The notes: a model not told the origin generated them from the sequence alone. A DNA stretch of 64,000 nucleotides from Amycolatopsis mongoliensis (GCF_030285665.1 NZ_CP127295.1:1426001-1490000); one strand, 5' to 3'; counted from the stretch's first letter, positions 17,270 through 27,386 are shown. Made by a program: numbers and translations.

Positions 17270-19101
17270 CGCGCAACTCCCAGCTTGACGTGCAGGCCGT
17301 TCAGGACGTCGAGGGCGTCGCAGCCGGCGAAGACGTTGGCGTCGACGCCGTCGTACGAGCCCTTGCCCGCCAGTAGTACGTAGTCGGCGCCGAGGGACGC
17401 GGCGACGTCGGCCGCCTGCGCCGCATAGGCGTCGTCGGTGCCGCAGAGGCAGGCGATCTTCGCGCCGGACTCGCGGAACGCGCCGGGCAGGTCGTCGGTC
17501 GCGCCCGGGTTGACGACCTCGATCCCGCCCGCCTGGAAGAGGTTGGCGGCGAAGCCGGCCCGCGCGGTGTGCGCGGCGACCGGGCCGAGCGTGGCCAGGA
17601 AGACCTTCGGCCGTGCGCCGGTCGAGGCGAGATACGCGTCCGACGCGTCTCGCAGCGCCTCGAAGCCTTCGGCATACCGGTGCCGCGGCAGCCCACCTTC
17701 CACAGTGGACTCCACGGGCGTCCGGACCACGGGCTTCTCGGCCAGGTTCGGGAACTCGCTGACGCCGGTGAGCGGGTCGCGCCGGGTGGCGATCCGCTTC
17801 GAGCGCTTCTCCCACGTCTCGGCGAGCCGGCCGGCCAGCGCGCCGGACGCGAGCTCGGCGACCAGGCCGCCCGCGCCCTCGATGGCGGTGAACTCGGCCC
17901 AGGCGGCGTGCGCGAGGTCGTCGGTCAGCTTCTCGACGTACCAGGAGCCGCCCGCCGGGTCGACGACGCCGGCCAGCTTGGACTCCTCCAGCAGCACCGC
18001 GTGCGTGTTGCGCGCGATCCGCGACGAGAAGGCGTCGGGCTTGCCGATCGCGGCGTCGAACGGCAGCACCGTGACCGCGTCCGCGCCGCCGACGCCCGCG
18101 CCGAAGCAGGCGACCGTGGTGCGCAGCATGTTCACCCAGGGGTCGCGCCGGGTCAGCATCGACGGCGACGTCACGGCGTGCTGGCGCATCGGCGAGGAGA
18201 ACCCGCAGACTTCGGCGACGCGGGCCCACAGGCGGCGGGCCGCGCGCAGCTTCGCGATGGTGGAGAACTGGTCGGCGGTCGCGGCGATCCGGAATTCGAG
18301 CTGCCCCGCCGCGGCTTCGGCGTCGAGGCCCGCGTCGGTCAACGACCGCAGGTAGGTGACGCCGGCGGCGACCAGCGCGCCCAGCTCCTGCGCGTCCGAC
18401 CCGCCGGCCTCGTGGAACGGCAGGCCGTCGGCGACGAGCGTGCGCACCTTCGGGTACTTGCCGGCGACGCGCGCGGCGAGCGCGGCGGCCGGTTCGAGCT
18501 CGACGGCCGAGCCGGTGCGCGCCGCGAGCCCGATCGGGTCGGCCCCCAGCACCGCGGTGGCTTCGCTCGCCGGGATCTCGCGCTCGTCGAACAGCTCCAA
18601 CAGCGCTTCCGCCGCGGCTTCGTAGCCGGCCCCGGCGTCCAGGACCACCGGCGCCAGGTCGAGGTAGACCTCGTTGAGCGCGTCGGCGAGCGACGCGGGC
18701 GGGACGGACAGCCAGATCGACGTCACGCCGCCTTCGAGGTCGGCGAGGATCGCGCGGTTGACCTCGCGCGCGTCTTCGCCGGTGAACCGGGCCCGGACGT
18801 CCCAGCCCGTGCTGACCTGGCCTTCCGGGCGGGAACCGCGCACGAACGGCGGCAACCCGGGGAAGCCGCTGTCGCCCGGGACGTCGTCCGCGGTGTAGAG
18901 CGGCTGGATCTCGATGCCGTCGTAGGTCCGCGTGACGAGCTTGCTCTCCGGGGCGCCCGTGAAGTCCTCCGGCAGCTTGCCGCTCTTGCGCAGCACCCCG
19001 GCCACGAGCTCCTGCCACTGCTCGCGCGTCGCCTGGGGGAACTCGGCCGCGAGGTCGAGTTCGGAGATCGGCGCTGACTCCGGACCGGCCACTTCAGTCA
19101 T
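17266..19101 (-). CDS. mutA: Methylmalonyl-CoA mutase, small subunit
   Basis: 611 residues homologous to MutB over the barrel ([35 protein letters not shown]) and with a degenerate cobalamin domain: the DxHxxG motif is absent ([16 protein letters not shown] occupies that place). This is typical of the non-catalytic partner in the actinobacterial heterodimer. ATG at 19101 has only a weak ribosome site. First gene of the mutA-mutB-meaB operon; it faces away from the Ser/Thr kinase gene across 96 bp. Confidence 0.93.
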   Translation of the reverse strand: MTEVAGPESAPISELDLAAEFPQATREQWQELVAGVLRKSGKLPEDFTGAPESKLVTRTYDGIEIQPLYTADDVPGDSGFPGLPPFVRGSRPEGQVSTGWDVRARFTGEDAREVNRAILADLEGGVTSIWLSVPPASLADALNEVYLDLAPVVLDAGAGYEAAAEALLELFDEREIPASEATAVLGADPIGLAARTGSAVELEPAAALAARVAGKYPKVRTLVADGLPFHEAGGSDAQELGALVAAGVTYLRSLTDAGLDAEAAAGQLEFRIAATADQFSTIAKLRAARRLWARVAEVCGFSSPMRQHAVTSPSMLTRRDPWVNMLRTTVACFGAGVGGADAVTVLPFDAAIGKPDAFSSRIARNTHAVLLEESKLAGVVDPAGGSWYVEKLTDDLAHAAWAEFTAIEGAGGLVAELASGALAGRLAETWEKRSKRIATRRDPLTGVSEFPNLAEKPVVRTPVESTVEGGLPRHRYAEGFEALRDASDAYLASTGARPKVFLATLGPVAAHTARAGFAANLFQAGGIEVVNPGATDDLPGAFRESGAKIACLCGTDDAYAAQAADVAASLGADYVLLAGKGSYDGVDANVFAGCDALDVLNGLHVKLGVAR

Positions 19102-19197
19102 ACCCAGTGATGGTAGAGGCACGGGCCGCGTCCGACCTGTGACTCTAGTCGCGCCCCTAGGCAGATAAGGGCCGACCGGGTACGACACAATCAGGGG

Positions 19198-20958
19198 GTG
19201 CCCCCCTCCAGCGAAGAGAAACGACTGGTCGCCGGTCGCTACCGCCTGCGCTCGGTGCTGGGCTCCGGGTCGATGGGCACCGTCTGGTCGGCGTACGACG
19301 AGTTCCTGCACCGCCAGGTGGCCGTCAAGGAAATGAAGGTGCCGCCGGGCATCCCGTCGTCGCAGGCGGACGAGCTGCGGGAGCGCACACTGCGCGAAGC
19401 CCGCGCGATCGCCGTCCTGTCCCATCCGAACGTGATCATCCTGCACGACGTCGCCCGCGAGGACGACCAGCCGTTCGTGGTGATGGAGCTGCTGCCCTCG
19501 CGCAGCCTGGCGCACATCCTGCGCGACCACGGGCCGCTGACCGTCGAGCAGGCCGCGGCGGTCGGCATCGCCGTGGCGTCCGCGCTGGAGGCCGCGCACG
19601 CCGCCGGGATCACCCACCGCGACGTCAAGCCCGGCAACGTCCTGGTCGCGAGCGACGGCCGGATCAAGCTGACCGACTTCGGCATCGCGCGCAACGTCTC
19701 CGAGGCGACCATGACCCGCACCGGGATCATGCTCGGCTCCCCCGCCTACATCGCCCCGGAGGTCGCCTCCGGCGGCGCGGTCATCCCCGCCGCCGACCTG
19801 TGGGGCCTCGGCGCGACGCTGTTCGCCGCGGTCGAGGGCGCGCCGCCGTACGACGCCGACGGCGACCCGCTGGAGACCGTCGGCAAGGTCGTCAACGGCA
19901 AGGTGCCCAAGCCGAAGGCCGGGCCGCTCGCCAACGTCATCTCCGCGCTTATGAAGAAGGAGCCCGGCGACCGGATCACGCTGCGCGAGGTCCGGCACCG
20001 GCTGTACCCGCTGCAGACGAAGACGCCGCTCGACCTGTTCGGGCCGGACCTGTTCCGCACCCCGGACGGCAAGAAGACGTCCGCGCAGCCGGACGCGACC
20101 GACACCCAGGTGATCAAGACCGTCCTGCCCGAGAAGGCGGAGAAGAAGGCCGAGGGGTCGAGCAGCGAGCTCGCCACCGACCCGGGTCCGCTGCCGTTCC
20201 TGCGGCCGCCCACGCCCGCCCCGGCCCCGGCCCCGTCGGCTCCGCCGGAGGCGGCGACGGTGTTCGTCCCGCCGCCGCGGATGTCCGGGCGGCGGACCGC
20301 GCGGGCGACCGCCGTGCTCGCGGCCGTGGCGGTCCTGCTCTTCCTGCTGGCCGCGGGCGGCGGGTTCGCGCTGGCCAGGACAGTCGGCGGGCAGTCGCTG
20401 CTGCCGCCGGCCGCCGAGCCGGCGCCGAAGTCGAACGGGCCCACCAAGGTGCCGCCGCCGACGCTGGTGTCCCAGACCGGCAACGGCAGCTACGTGAACG
20501 GCGACGGCGGGCAGTACAGCCTCGACGTACCGGAGGGCTGGCAGAAGTTCTCCGCCCCGCACAACACCAAGTTCGGGGTGAGCCTGGCCATCCAGTACGT
20601 GTCGCCGGACGGGCGGCGGTCGCTGCGCCTGGAACGGCTGGCGAAGTACTTCGACCAGAGCGACAGCTACGAGGACTACATCGCCTGGCTGCGGGGGTCC
20701 TACCCGGGCGGCTCGCTCGCGCTCTCCCCGCCGGTGACGTCGGCGGACGGCAAGAGCGCCACGGTGACCTACCGCCTGGTCGAGGGCGGCACGGCCCCCC
20801 AGAGCGACGGCGGCGGCACCCGCGCGACGTTCATGAAGCTGGTCCAGGCCGGCACGAGCCTGTGGATCCTGTCGGTCACCGTGCCGGCCGAGCAGGAGAG
20901 CGCGGGCGAGGCGGACGTCTTCAACCCCGTCGCGCCCACCCTGCGGGTCTCGGACTAG
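19198..20958 (+). CDS. Transmembrane serine/threonine protein kinase
   Basis: 586 residues. Hanks-type kinase domain: glycine loop GSGSMG (22-27), VAVK Lys44, HRDVKPGN (140-147) and DFG (160-162), then an activation loop with TMTRTGIMLGSPAYIAPE. A Pro-rich linker leads to one membrane span near 366-393 and an extracellular C-terminal domain of about 190 residues without PASTA repeats. The sensor part resembles none I can name. GTG 19198. Its last bases (CTAG) are shared with the stop of the convergent MerR gene. Confidence 0.9.
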   Translation: MPPSSEEKRLVAGRYRLRSVLGSGSMGTVWSAYDEFLHRQVAVKEMKVPPGIPSSQADELRERTLREARAIAVLSHPNVIILHDVAREDDQPFVVMELLPSRSLAHILRDHGPLTVEQAAAVGIAVASALEAAHAAGITHRDVKPGNVLVASDGRIKLTDFGIARNVSEATMTRTGIMLGSPAYIAPEVASGGAVIPAADLWGLGATLFAAVEGAPPYDADGDPLETVGKVVNGKVPKPKAGPLANVISALMKKEPGDRITLREVRHRLYPLQTKTPLDLFGPDLFRTPDGKKTSAQPDATDTQVIKTVLPEKAEKKAEGSSSELATDPGPLPFLRPPTPAPAPAPSAPPEAATVFVPPPRMSGRRTARATAVLAAVAVLLFLLAAGGGFALARTVGGQSLLPPAAEPAPKSNGPTKVPPPTLVSQTGNGSYVNGDGGQYSLDVPEGWQKFSAPHNTKFGVSLAIQYVSPDGRRSLRLERLAKYFDQSDSYEDYIAWLRGSYPGGSLALSPPVTSADGKSATVTYRLVEGGTAPQSDGGGTRATFMKLVQAGTSLWILSVTVPAEQESAGEADVFNPVAPTLRVSD

Positions 20959-21593
20959 CGGCCGGGCGCCCGGCGCAGGACGTCGCGGGACACGTGCTCC
21001 TGCGCGAGGTGGCGCAGGCCGGTGAAGATGCGGTCGCCCAGCACCGTGGCGACCAGGCCGGCCTCGATGATCTTGTCGAACGACGTCAGTCCCGTCACGA
21101 CCTCGACGTCCAGCTCGGCGACGCGCACCGCCAGCTCGAAGTACTCGTCCAGGCGTTCGGCGAGCTTCTCGTGCCCGAGCTCCTTCGCCGTCGCCAGCGC
21201 GGCGACCAGGTTGCCGACCGTCCGGTTCTCCGGCTCGTGCCACTTCCAGCCGTGCCGGCGGGCCAGGTCGTGGAGCAGCCCGGACGCCCACGCGGCAGCC
21301 TCGTCCGAGACCTTCGGCGGCGCGCCGGCCAGCTCCTGCTGGACCACGCCCATCGTCTCGTGCGGGGTCTCGTCGCCGTCGACCGCCGCGAGGACGGCGC
21401 CGACCGAGGCCAGGGGCAGGCCGCCGACCTCGGTGAGCGCCTTGATCAGCCGGAGCCGCTGGACGTGGGCGGCGGAGTACCGCGCCTGGTTGGGGCTGGT
21501 GCGCTCGCCCGGCGGGAGCAGGCCTTCGCGCAGGTAGTACTTGACGGTCGCGACCGGCACCCCCGACCCGGCACTCAGTTCGGCCATCCGCAT
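20955..21593 (-). CDS. MerR-family transcriptional regulator
   Basis: About 212 residues from ATG 21593 (GGAG upstream); a TTG at 21632 is an alternative. The N-terminal MerR winged helix (ELSAGSGVPVATVKYYLREGLLPP) is followed by a coiled segment and a 120-residue C-terminal domain of unknown ligand. It diverges from the membrane gene at 21708, and a 9-bp inverted repeat lies in the gap, so it probably controls itself and that operon. Its stop shares CTAG with the kinase gene. Confidence 0.85.
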   Translation of the reverse strand: MRMAELSAGSGVPVATVKYYLREGLLPPGERTSPNQARYSAAHVQRLRLIKALTEVGGLPLASVGAVLAAVDGDETPHETMGVVQQELAGAPPKVSDEAAAWASGLLHDLARRHGWKWHEPENRTVGNLVAALATAKELGHEKLAERLDEYFELAVRVAELDVEVVTGLTSFDKIIEAGLVATVLGDRIFTGLRHLAQEHVSRDVLRRAPGR

Positions 21594-21650
21594 GCGCTCG
21601 CGCTCCGATCTCAGGGCCGGGCTCCGGGTCAACCCTGAAGACTTCTCAGC

Positions 21651-21693
21651 ATGGATAGTTTAGCTTCCCATAACGGAGAGCTTGACTATCCAT
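21651..21693. promoter_or_regulatory. Inverted repeat, probable operator of the MerR regulator
   Basis: ATGGATAGT (21651-21659) and ACTATCCAT (21685-21693) form a perfect 9-bp inverted repeat with 25 bp between. It lies between the MerR gene and the divergent membrane operon, whose ribosome site GGGAGGG follows at 21698. TTGACT at 21683-21688 could be a -35 box. Confidence 0.55.
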
Positions 21694-21707
21694 TCTGGGA
21701 GGGAACC

Positions 21708-22655
21708 ATGACCATCCTTGCCGACGTCCGGAGCAGAACGCGCGGGTGGCACCGGCCGTCCGCACTGGCGGCCGCCACCCTGGGGGTGGTGGCGGTGCTC
21801 TGCGTCGCCGCACTGCTCGTCGACCAGCGGACTCTGGCCGGCGCGCCGATCTGGGCGAAGCCGTTCAAGTTCGCGGTGTCCGGCACGCTCTACTTCGCCA
21901 CCTGGAGCTGGCTCGTCTCGCTGCTGCCGCGGTTCCGGCGCACGGCGAACTGGCTGACGAACTTCCTGGTGCTCGTCTTCGCCGCCGAGTACGTGCTGCT
22001 CGTGTTCCAGGCCGCGCGCGGCCGGGCGAGCCACTTCAACAACGCGACGCCGCAGGACGCCCTGATCTACAACGTCATGGGCAAGATGATCATGGGCCTG
22101 TGGGTCGCGACGCTCGTGCTCACCGTGCTGGTGATGGTCACGAAGATCGAGGATCGCGCGAGTTTCTGGGCCGTGCGCGCCGGGGCCGTCCTGTCGCTGG
22201 CGGGGATCTCGCTGGGCATCCTGATGACGTCGCCGACCGCGCAGCAGCTCGCGCAGTGGCAGACCGGCGGGCGGCCGGACATGGTCGGCGCGCACACCGT
22301 CGGGCTCGCCGACGGCGGCCCCGGCCTGCCGATCCTCGGCTGGAGCACGGTCGCCGGCGACCTGCGGATCCCGCACTTCGTCGGGATGCACGCGCTGCAG
22401 GCGCTGCCACTGCTGGCCCTCGCGCTCGCGGCACTGGCCCCGCGCTTCGCCCGGCTGCGCGAGGACGCCGTCCGCGCGCGGCTCGTCCTGGTCGGCGCGG
22501 CCGGGTACGCGGGGCTGACCGCGCTGGTGACCTGGCAGGCGTTGCGGGCGCAGTCGATCGTGCACCCGGACGCGGCGACGCTGGGCGTGTTCGCCCTGCT
22601 CGTGGCGGGGGTCGCGCTGGGCGCGTTCGCCGCGGTGCGGGTGCGGGTCCGATGA
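21708..22655 (+). CDS. Multi-pass membrane protein, unknown function
   Basis: 315 residues with about eight hydrophobic spans and an extracytoplasmic or loop segment around [22 protein letters not shown] conserved-looking [12 protein letters not shown] contains a membrane-embedded His. No known family is recognised. ATG 21708 has GGGAGGG directly upstream. The stop overlaps the next gene as ATGA, so the two are made together, probably under the divergent MerR regulator. Confidence 0.75.
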   Translation: MTILADVRSRTRGWHRPSALAAATLGVVAVLCVAALLVDQRTLAGAPIWAKPFKFAVSGTLYFATWSWLVSLLPRFRRTANWLTNFLVLVFAAEYVLLVFQAARGRASHFNNATPQDALIYNVMGKMIMGLWVATLVLTVLVMVTKIEDRASFWAVRAGAVLSLAGISLGILMTSPTAQQLAQWQTGGRPDMVGAHTVGLADGGPGLPILGWSTVAGDLRIPHFVGMHALQALPLLALALAALAPRFARLREDAVRARLVLVGAAGYAGLTALVTWQALRAQSIVHPDAATLGVFALLVAGVALGAFAAVRVRVR

Positions 22656-23077
22656 CCCAGGCGCTGTTCACCTGGGCGTTCCCGCTGGCGACGCCGTTCT
22701 GGGCCGTGCTGATCCTGGCGCCAAAGTGGCGCTGGACACCGCGGATCATGGCGTCGCCGTGGGTGCCGCTGCTGCCGCTCGCCTGCTACTTCGCGCTCGT
22801 GCTGCCGCACTTCGGCGAGTGGGGACGGGCGATGCTCCGGCCCGACCTCGGCGTGCTGCAGACGCTGCTCGCCACGCCGTGGGGCGCGGGGCTCGTCTGG
22901 GCGCACCTCATCGCGTTCGACCTGTTCATCGCGCGGTGGATGTACTTCGAAGCGCGCGAACACGGGCTCTCGCCGTGGATCGTGAGCCCGATCCTGGTGC
23001 TGACGATCTTCCTCTCCCCGTTCGGGCTGGTGGTGTTCCTCGTGGTGAGGAGCGTCCGGATACGCTCCCTCGCATGA
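22652..23077 (+). CDS. ABA4-like / DUF4281 membrane protein
   Basis: 141 residues with four membrane spans and the pattern of the ABA4-like family: [16 protein letters not shown] early, [27 protein letters not shown] in the middle, and [13 protein letters not shown] at the end. In plants ABA4 is needed for neoxanthin formation; the bacterial role is not established. It overlaps the genes on both sides by ATGA, forming a three-gene operon with purine nucleoside phosphorylase. Confidence 0.75.
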   Translation: MTQALFTWAFPLATPFWAVLILAPKWRWTPRIMASPWVPLLPLACYFALVLPHFGEWGRAMLRPDLGVLQTLLATPWGAGLVWAHLIAFDLFIARWMYFEAREHGLSPWIVSPILVLTIFLSPFGLVVFLVVRSVRIRSLA

Positions 23078-23853
23078 GTGAACACGAGGCCGCGAGCGCC
23101 ATCGCCAAGCGCACCGGCGTGGACGCGCACGACATCGCGGTGGTCCTGGGGTCGGGCTGGCGCCCGGCGGCGGACGTCATCGGGGAGTGCGAGACGGAGA
23201 TCCCGTTCGCCGAACTGCCCGGCTTCACCACGCCCGGCGCGGTGGGCCACGGCGGCACCATCCGCTCGCTGAAGGTCGGCGACAAGAACGTCCTGGTGAT
23301 GCTGGGGCGGACGCACTTCTACGAGGGCAAGGGCATCGACCCGGTGGTGCACAACGTGCGCACCGCGGCGGCGGCCGGCGTCCGGACGGTGCTGCTGACG
23401 AACGCGGCGGGCGGGCTGCGCGAGGGGTTCCAGGTGGGTCAGCCGGTGCTGATCTCCGACCACCTGAACCTGACCGCGCGCTCGCCGATCGTCGGCGCGA
23501 ACTTCGTCGACCTGACCGACCTGTACTCGGCGCGGCTGCGCGGGATCGCCCGCGAGATCGACCCGTCGCTCGAGGAAGGCGTCTACGCGGGCCTGACCGG
23601 GCCGCACTTCGAGACGCCGGCGGAGATCCACATGCTGCGCACGCTGGGCGCGGACCTGGTCGGCATGTCGACGGTCCTGGAGGCCATCGCGGCGCGCGCG
23701 GCCGGGGTCGAGGTGTTCGGCCTGTCGCTGGTGACGAACCTGGCCGCCGGGATGACGGGCGAGCCGCTGAACCACGAAGAAGTCCTGGAAGCGGGCCGCG
23801 CGGCCGCGACCCGGATGGGCTCCCTGCTGCGTGAGCTCGTCTCCCGCGCCTGA
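23074..23853 (+). CDS. Purine-nucleoside phosphorylase
   Basis: Phosphorolysis of purine (deoxy)ribonucleosides to base and (deoxy)ribose-1-phosphate. 259 residues of the trimeric (mammalian-like) class: AVVLGSGW phosphate loop, [17 protein letters not shown], the [10 protein letters not shown] base-site segment and MSTVLEAI. The protein is in the position of M. tuberculosis Rv3307 (deoD/punA). The ATG overlaps the ABA4-like stop. The next core gene, a phosphosugar mutase, could handle the sugar phosphate product. Confidence 0.92.
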   Translation: MSEHEAASAIAKRTGVDAHDIAVVLGSGWRPAADVIGECETEIPFAELPGFTTPGAVGHGGTIRSLKVGDKNVLVMLGRTHFYEGKGIDPVVHNVRTAAAAGVRTVLLTNAAGGLREGFQVGQPVLISDHLNLTARSPIVGANFVDLTDLYSARLRGIAREIDPSLEEGVYAGLTGPHFETPAEIHMLRTLGADLVGMSTVLEAIAARAAGVEVFGLSLVTNLAAGMTGEPLNHEEVLEAGRAAATRMGSLLRELVSRA

Positions 23854-23861
23854 CCCCAACC

Positions 23862-23928
23862 CGTCACTTTCCCCGTGAAAGTGTTCCGGAGGTAGGTTCT
23901 CCACAACACTTTCACGGGGAAAGTGACG
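23862..23928. terminator. Large palindrome P3 between convergent genes
   Basis: Perfect 24-bp arms at 23862-23885 (begins CGTCACTTTCCCC) and 23905-23928 with a 19-bp loop. Farther out TGACCCC (23851-23857) and GGGGTCA (23932-23938) also pair and include both stop codons. It fits a two-way terminator, but the arm length exceeds what termination needs. Confidence 0.7.
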
Positions 23929-23934
23929 CGGGGG

Positions 23935-25095
23935 TCAGGCGAAGGTGGGGAGGCGGGCGGCCACCTCGGGTGGGGTCGGCATTGCCGCCACCTCCGCCGC
24001 GAGCCGGCGCGTCGCGTCGGCGACCGCGGTGTCCGTGAGCAGGTCGCGCGCTGCGGATGCGACGGCGTCGGCGGTGACCTCGGCGGCGAGCAACCGCGAG
24101 CCGACGCCGGCCGTCAGGACCGCGTCCGCGTTGCTGAACTGGTCCGCACCCTGCGGCAGGAGCAGCTGCGGGAGGCCCGCGCCGAACGCGCCGAGCGTCG
24201 TGCCGCTGCCGCCGTGGTGGACCACCAGGTCCACGTGCGGCAGCAGCTCCGACTGCGGGACCCACGCCTCGAGCCGCACGTTGGCCGGGACCTCGCCGAG
24301 CGCCGCCGGGTCGACCGTCGGGCCGGTGGCGACCAGGACGTCGACGTCCAACCCGGACAGTCCGGCGATCGCCGCGCCCAGGACGCCCGCGTGGCCCATC
24401 GCCGTGCCGAGCGTCAGGTAGACCAGCGGCCGCGAGCGCTCCAGCACCCCGGCGGGCAGCTCGCCCGGCTCGCTCCAGCCGACCGGCCGCAGCGGCACGC
24501 GCGTCGTGCGCGCCAGGAACCCCGGATCCTGCACCGACTCCGGGCAGATGTCGACGAACGGCCCCGCGAACGCCAGGTCCTCCCCGACGTCGATGCCCAG
24601 TTCCGCGCCGTGCGCACGGATCGCGTCGCGGATCCGCGTCACCATCGGGTCGTCGCTCGACACCCGGCCGAAACCGTGCGCCACCACCGGGATCCCGGCC
24701 TTCATCGCGGCGAACGCGCCACCCGAGTTGCCGGATTCGCTCACGACGAGGTCGGGCCGGAAACGCGAGAACAGCGGCAGCAGGTCGGCGACGAACCGCT
24801 GCGGCATCAGCTCGCCGAACACCCTCGCGACGACCGGGGCGAGGACCTCCGGCGGGATCTCGCCGGGCGGGCGCCGCGGACCGGCCGCGCCGGCTTCGGC
24901 GAACGCCCGGCCGAACGCGTCCTTGATGGCGAGCCCGGCGGCCGCCGTCTCGAGACCGGCTTTCGTCAGCTGTGGCAGGAAGTCTTCGGACGTGGCGAAG
25001 ACGACGTCGTGGCCCGCGTCGCGCGCGGCGACCGCCAGCGGGACGAGCGGGAACGTGTGACCGAAGGACCCCAGTGAGGTGAAGAGCAAGCGCAC
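23935..25095 (-). CDS. Glycosyltransferase, UGT/MGT-like GT1 family
   Basis: 386 residues with the GT-B fold. The N-terminal acceptor domain begins RLLFTSLGSFGHTFPL; the C-terminal donor domain has the signature LPHVDLVVHHGGSGTTLGAFGAGLPQLLLPQGADQFSNADAV. Such enzymes glycosylate lipids, macrolides or other natural products with nucleotide sugars. GTG 25095 has a G-run so close that the ribosome site is poor; longer upstream frames carry no family sequence. It lies between the conserved pnp and phosphosugar mutase genes, where mycobacteria have none, so it is probably an insertion. Acceptor unknown. Confidence 0.87.
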   Translation of the reverse strand: MRLLFTSLGSFGHTFPLVPLAVAARDAGHDVVFATSEDFLPQLTKAGLETAAAGLAIKDAFGRAFAEAGAAGPRRPPGEIPPEVLAPVVARVFGELMPQRFVADLLPLFSRFRPDLVVSESGNSGGAFAAMKAGIPVVAHGFGRVSSDDPMVTRIRDAIRAHGAELGIDVGEDLAFAGPFVDICPESVQDPGFLARTTRVPLRPVGWSEPGELPAGVLERSRPLVYLTLGTAMGHAGVLGAAIAGLSGLDVDVLVATGPTVDPAALGEVPANVRLEAWVPQSELLPHVDLVVHHGGSGTTLGAFGAGLPQLLLPQGADQFSNADAVLTAGVGSRLLAAEVTADAVASAARDLLTDTAVADATRRLAAEVAAMPTPPEVAARLPTFA

Positions 25096-25125
25096 TCCCC
25101 CGACCCTAGCCCGTAGGCTGGCGCG

Positions 25126-26760
25126 GTGACTTCGACCTCCACGCTGCGTGACACCGCGTTCCGCTGGATCGCCGACGACCCGGACGACAGCACCCGCGCC
25201 GAACTGCAGGACGTCCTCGCCCGCGCGATGGGTGGCGAAGCCGGTGCCGCCGACGAGCTGGCCGATCGGATGGCCGGGCCCCTCGAGTTCGGGACCGCCG
25301 GCCTGCGCGGGCCGGTGCGCGCCGGGCCGAACGGGATGAACGTGGCGGTCGTCACGCGCACGACCGCCGGCGTGGCGGAGTGGCTGAAGGCACACGGGCA
25401 CGCGGGCGCGCTGGTCGTCGTCGGCCGCGACGCGCGGCACGGCTCGGAAGCCTTCGCGACCGCGGCCGCCGAGGTGCTCACCGCGGCGGGCTTCGACGTC
25501 AAGGTGTTCCCCCGCCCGCTGCCGACGCCGCTCCTCGCGTTCGCGGTCGGCCGGCTCGGCGCGGTGGCCGGGATCCAGATCACCGCGTCGCACAACCCCC
25601 CGGCGGACAACGGGTACAAGCTCTACGACGCGACCGGCGGGCAGATCGTGCCGCCGTCCGACGGCGAGATCGAGCGGGCCATCCAGGCCGCGCCCGCCGC
25701 GGTGAGCGTGCCGCGGGCACCCGGCGCCGAAGTCGTCGACCTGCTGGACGCCTACCTCGACGAGGTCGCGACGCTGCCGCTGGGCGCCGAGCGCGCGGTG
25801 CGCGTGGCCGCGACGGCGTTGCACGGCGTCGGCGCCGACACGCTGCGCGCCGCGTTCGAGCGGGCCGGGTTCACCGACCTGCACCTGGTGGACGACCAGG
25901 CCGCGCCGGACCCCGACTTCCCGACGGTGTCGTTCCCGAACCCGGAGGAGCCGGGCGCGACCGACCTGCTGCTGGCGCTGGCGTCCGATGTGGACGCCGA
26001 CCTGGCCGTCGCGCTCGACCCGGACGCCGACCGGTGCGCGCTGGGCGTGCGGGACTCCGGCGGCGAGTGGCGGATGCTGCGCGGCGACGAGACCGGCGTG
26101 CTGCTCGGCTCGTACGTCCTGTCCACAGTGGACCGCACGCTCCTGCCGGACCCGCTGGTCGCGACGACGATCGTCTCGTCGTCGATGCTCGGCGAGATCG
26201 CGAAGGCCGAGGGCGCCCGCTACGCCGAGACGCTGACCGGGTTCAAGTGGCTGGTCCGCGCCGGCGAAGGGCTCGTCTTCGCCTACGAAGAAGCGCTCGG
26301 CCTGTGCGTGAACCCGGGCTTCGTGCGGGACAAGGACGGCATCGCCGCCGCGACGCTGGCGGCCGGCTACACCGCGCGGCTGAAGGCGGAGGGCCGCACG
26401 CCGCTGGACGTGCTGGACGAGCTGGCGCAGCGCCACGGCGTCCACCTCACCGACCAGGTTTCGCTGCGGGTCACCGACCTCGCCGTCCGCGGGCAGCTGA
26501 TGGCGAAGGTGCGGGAGACGCCGCCGGCGGAGCTGGGCGGGGTCGAGGTGAGCCTGCAGGACCTGCTGCCGGACGCGGACGTGCTGCGGCTCACCGGCGA
26601 AGGGGTGCGGGTCGTCGTGCGGCCGTCCGGGACCGAGCCGAAGCTGAAGGCGTACCTGCAGGTCGTGGCGCCGGTGACGGGTTCGCTGGCGGAGGCCCGC
26701 GCTGCCGCGAACGCGCGGCTGCGCGCGGTGCGGACCGCCGTCGAGGAGCTGCTCGCCTGA
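25126..26760 (+). CDS. Phosphosugar mutase (phosphomannomutase/phosphoglucomutase family)
   Basis: 544 residues with the four-domain alpha-D-phosphohexomutase fold: catalytic phosphoserine loop TASHNPPADNGYK, metal loop DPDADR, sugar loop containing EEALG, and phosphate loop RPSGTEPK. The length fits the PGM2/phosphopentomutase-like branch. It is the positional equivalent of Rv3308 (pmmB). Lying next to purine nucleoside phosphorylase it may convert (deoxy)ribose-1-phosphate to the 5-phosphate, although hexose phosphates are possible. GTG 25126. Confidence 0.88.
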   Translation: MTSTSTLRDTAFRWIADDPDDSTRAELQDVLARAMGGEAGAADELADRMAGPLEFGTAGLRGPVRAGPNGMNVAVVTRTTAGVAEWLKAHGHAGALVVVGRDARHGSEAFATAAAEVLTAAGFDVKVFPRPLPTPLLAFAVGRLGAVAGIQITASHNPPADNGYKLYDATGGQIVPPSDGEIERAIQAAPAAVSVPRAPGAEVVDLLDAYLDEVATLPLGAERAVRVAATALHGVGADTLRAAFERAGFTDLHLVDDQAAPDPDFPTVSFPNPEEPGATDLLLALASDVDADLAVALDPDADRCALGVRDSGGEWRMLRGDETGVLLGSYVLSTVDRTLLPDPLVATTIVSSSMLGEIAKAEGARYAETLTGFKWLVRAGEGLVFAYEEALGLCVNPGFVRDKDGIAAATLAAGYTARLKAEGRTPLDVLDELAQRHGVHLTDQVSLRVTDLAVRGQLMAKVRETPPAELGGVEVSLQDLLPDADVLRLTGEGVRVVVRPSGTEPKLKAYLQVVAPVTGSLAEARAAANARLRAVRTAVEELLA

Positions 26761-27212
26761 TGCCGAGGCTGCTGATCGTGCACCACACGCCGTCGCCGTC
26801 GACCCAGGCGCTGTTCGAGGCGGTGCTGGCCGGCGCGACGCACCCGGACATCGAAGGGGTGGAGGTGGTCCGCCGGGCGGCCTTGGCGGCCACCGTCCCC
26901 GACGTCCTCGGGGCGGACGGCTACCTGCTGGGCACGCCGGCGAACCTGGGCAGCATGAGCGGTGCGCTGAAGCACTTCTTCGACACCGTCTACTACCCGT
27001 GCCTGGACGCCACGCGCGGCCGCCCGTTCGGGTACTGGATCCACGGCACCAGCGACACCGCGGGAACGGAACGCCAGCTGCTCTCGATCACCACCGGTCT
27101 GGCCTGGGAGAAGGCGGCGGACGCGGTGATCTCCACGGGTGAGCCGGACAAGAAGACCCTGGAGGCGTGCACCGAGCTGGGCGGCACCCTGGCCGCGACG
27201 CTGATGCCCTGA
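26760..27212 (+). CDS. Flavodoxin-like / NADPH-dependent FMN reductase-family protein
   Basis: 150 residues with the flavodoxin fold: the N-terminal HHTPSPSTQAL phosphate loop, GTPANLGSMSGALKHFFDTV as second FMN contact, and HGTSDTAGTERQL as third. This is the WrbA/flavodoxin-like group of redox proteins. The ATG at 26760 shares its A with the TGA of the mutase gene, so the genes are co-translated. Electron partner unknown. Confidence 0.8.
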   Translation: MPRLLIVHHTPSPSTQALFEAVLAGATHPDIEGVEVVRRAALAATVPDVLGADGYLLGTPANLGSMSGALKHFFDTVYYPCLDATRGRPFGYWIHGTSDTAGTERQLLSITTGLAWEKAADAVISTGEPDKKTLEACTELGGTLAATLMP

Positions 27213-27252
27213 GGCCGGTGCGCCTGGGTAAACGATGTCCCGAAAAGTAAGG

Positions 27253-27297
27253 GGCCTGTCACCGGAAGCCCTGGGGGTCGACCTCCGGCAACAGGCC
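27253..27297. terminator. Stem-loop after the flavodoxin-like gene
   Basis: GGCCTGT-CA-CCGGA (27253-27266) pairs with TCCGG-CA-ACAGGCC (27284-27297); the symmetric CA/CA mismatch splits the stem, and the loop holds the palindrome GGTCGACC. It lies 41 bp after the stop and can end transcription of the mutase-flavodoxin operon. Confidence 0.6.
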
Positions 27298-27386
27298 GTG
27301 GCCAAGGGATCGCCGCGAGGGCGTTCGACCTTGGCAGCTGAAGCGTACTACAGACCGCGGATCATGACGAGTCGGCGGACACGACG

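Noticed and set aside
17266..21291. A very long minus-strand reading frame extending mutA over the kinase gene
   Set aside because: Upstream of 19101 it is arginine/glycine-rich antisense of the Ser/Thr kinase gene with no family sequence.
23935..26445. A long minus-strand extension of the glycosyltransferase gene
   Set aside because: The part upstream of 25095 is antisense to the phosphosugar mutase, whose motifs are clear on the plus strand.
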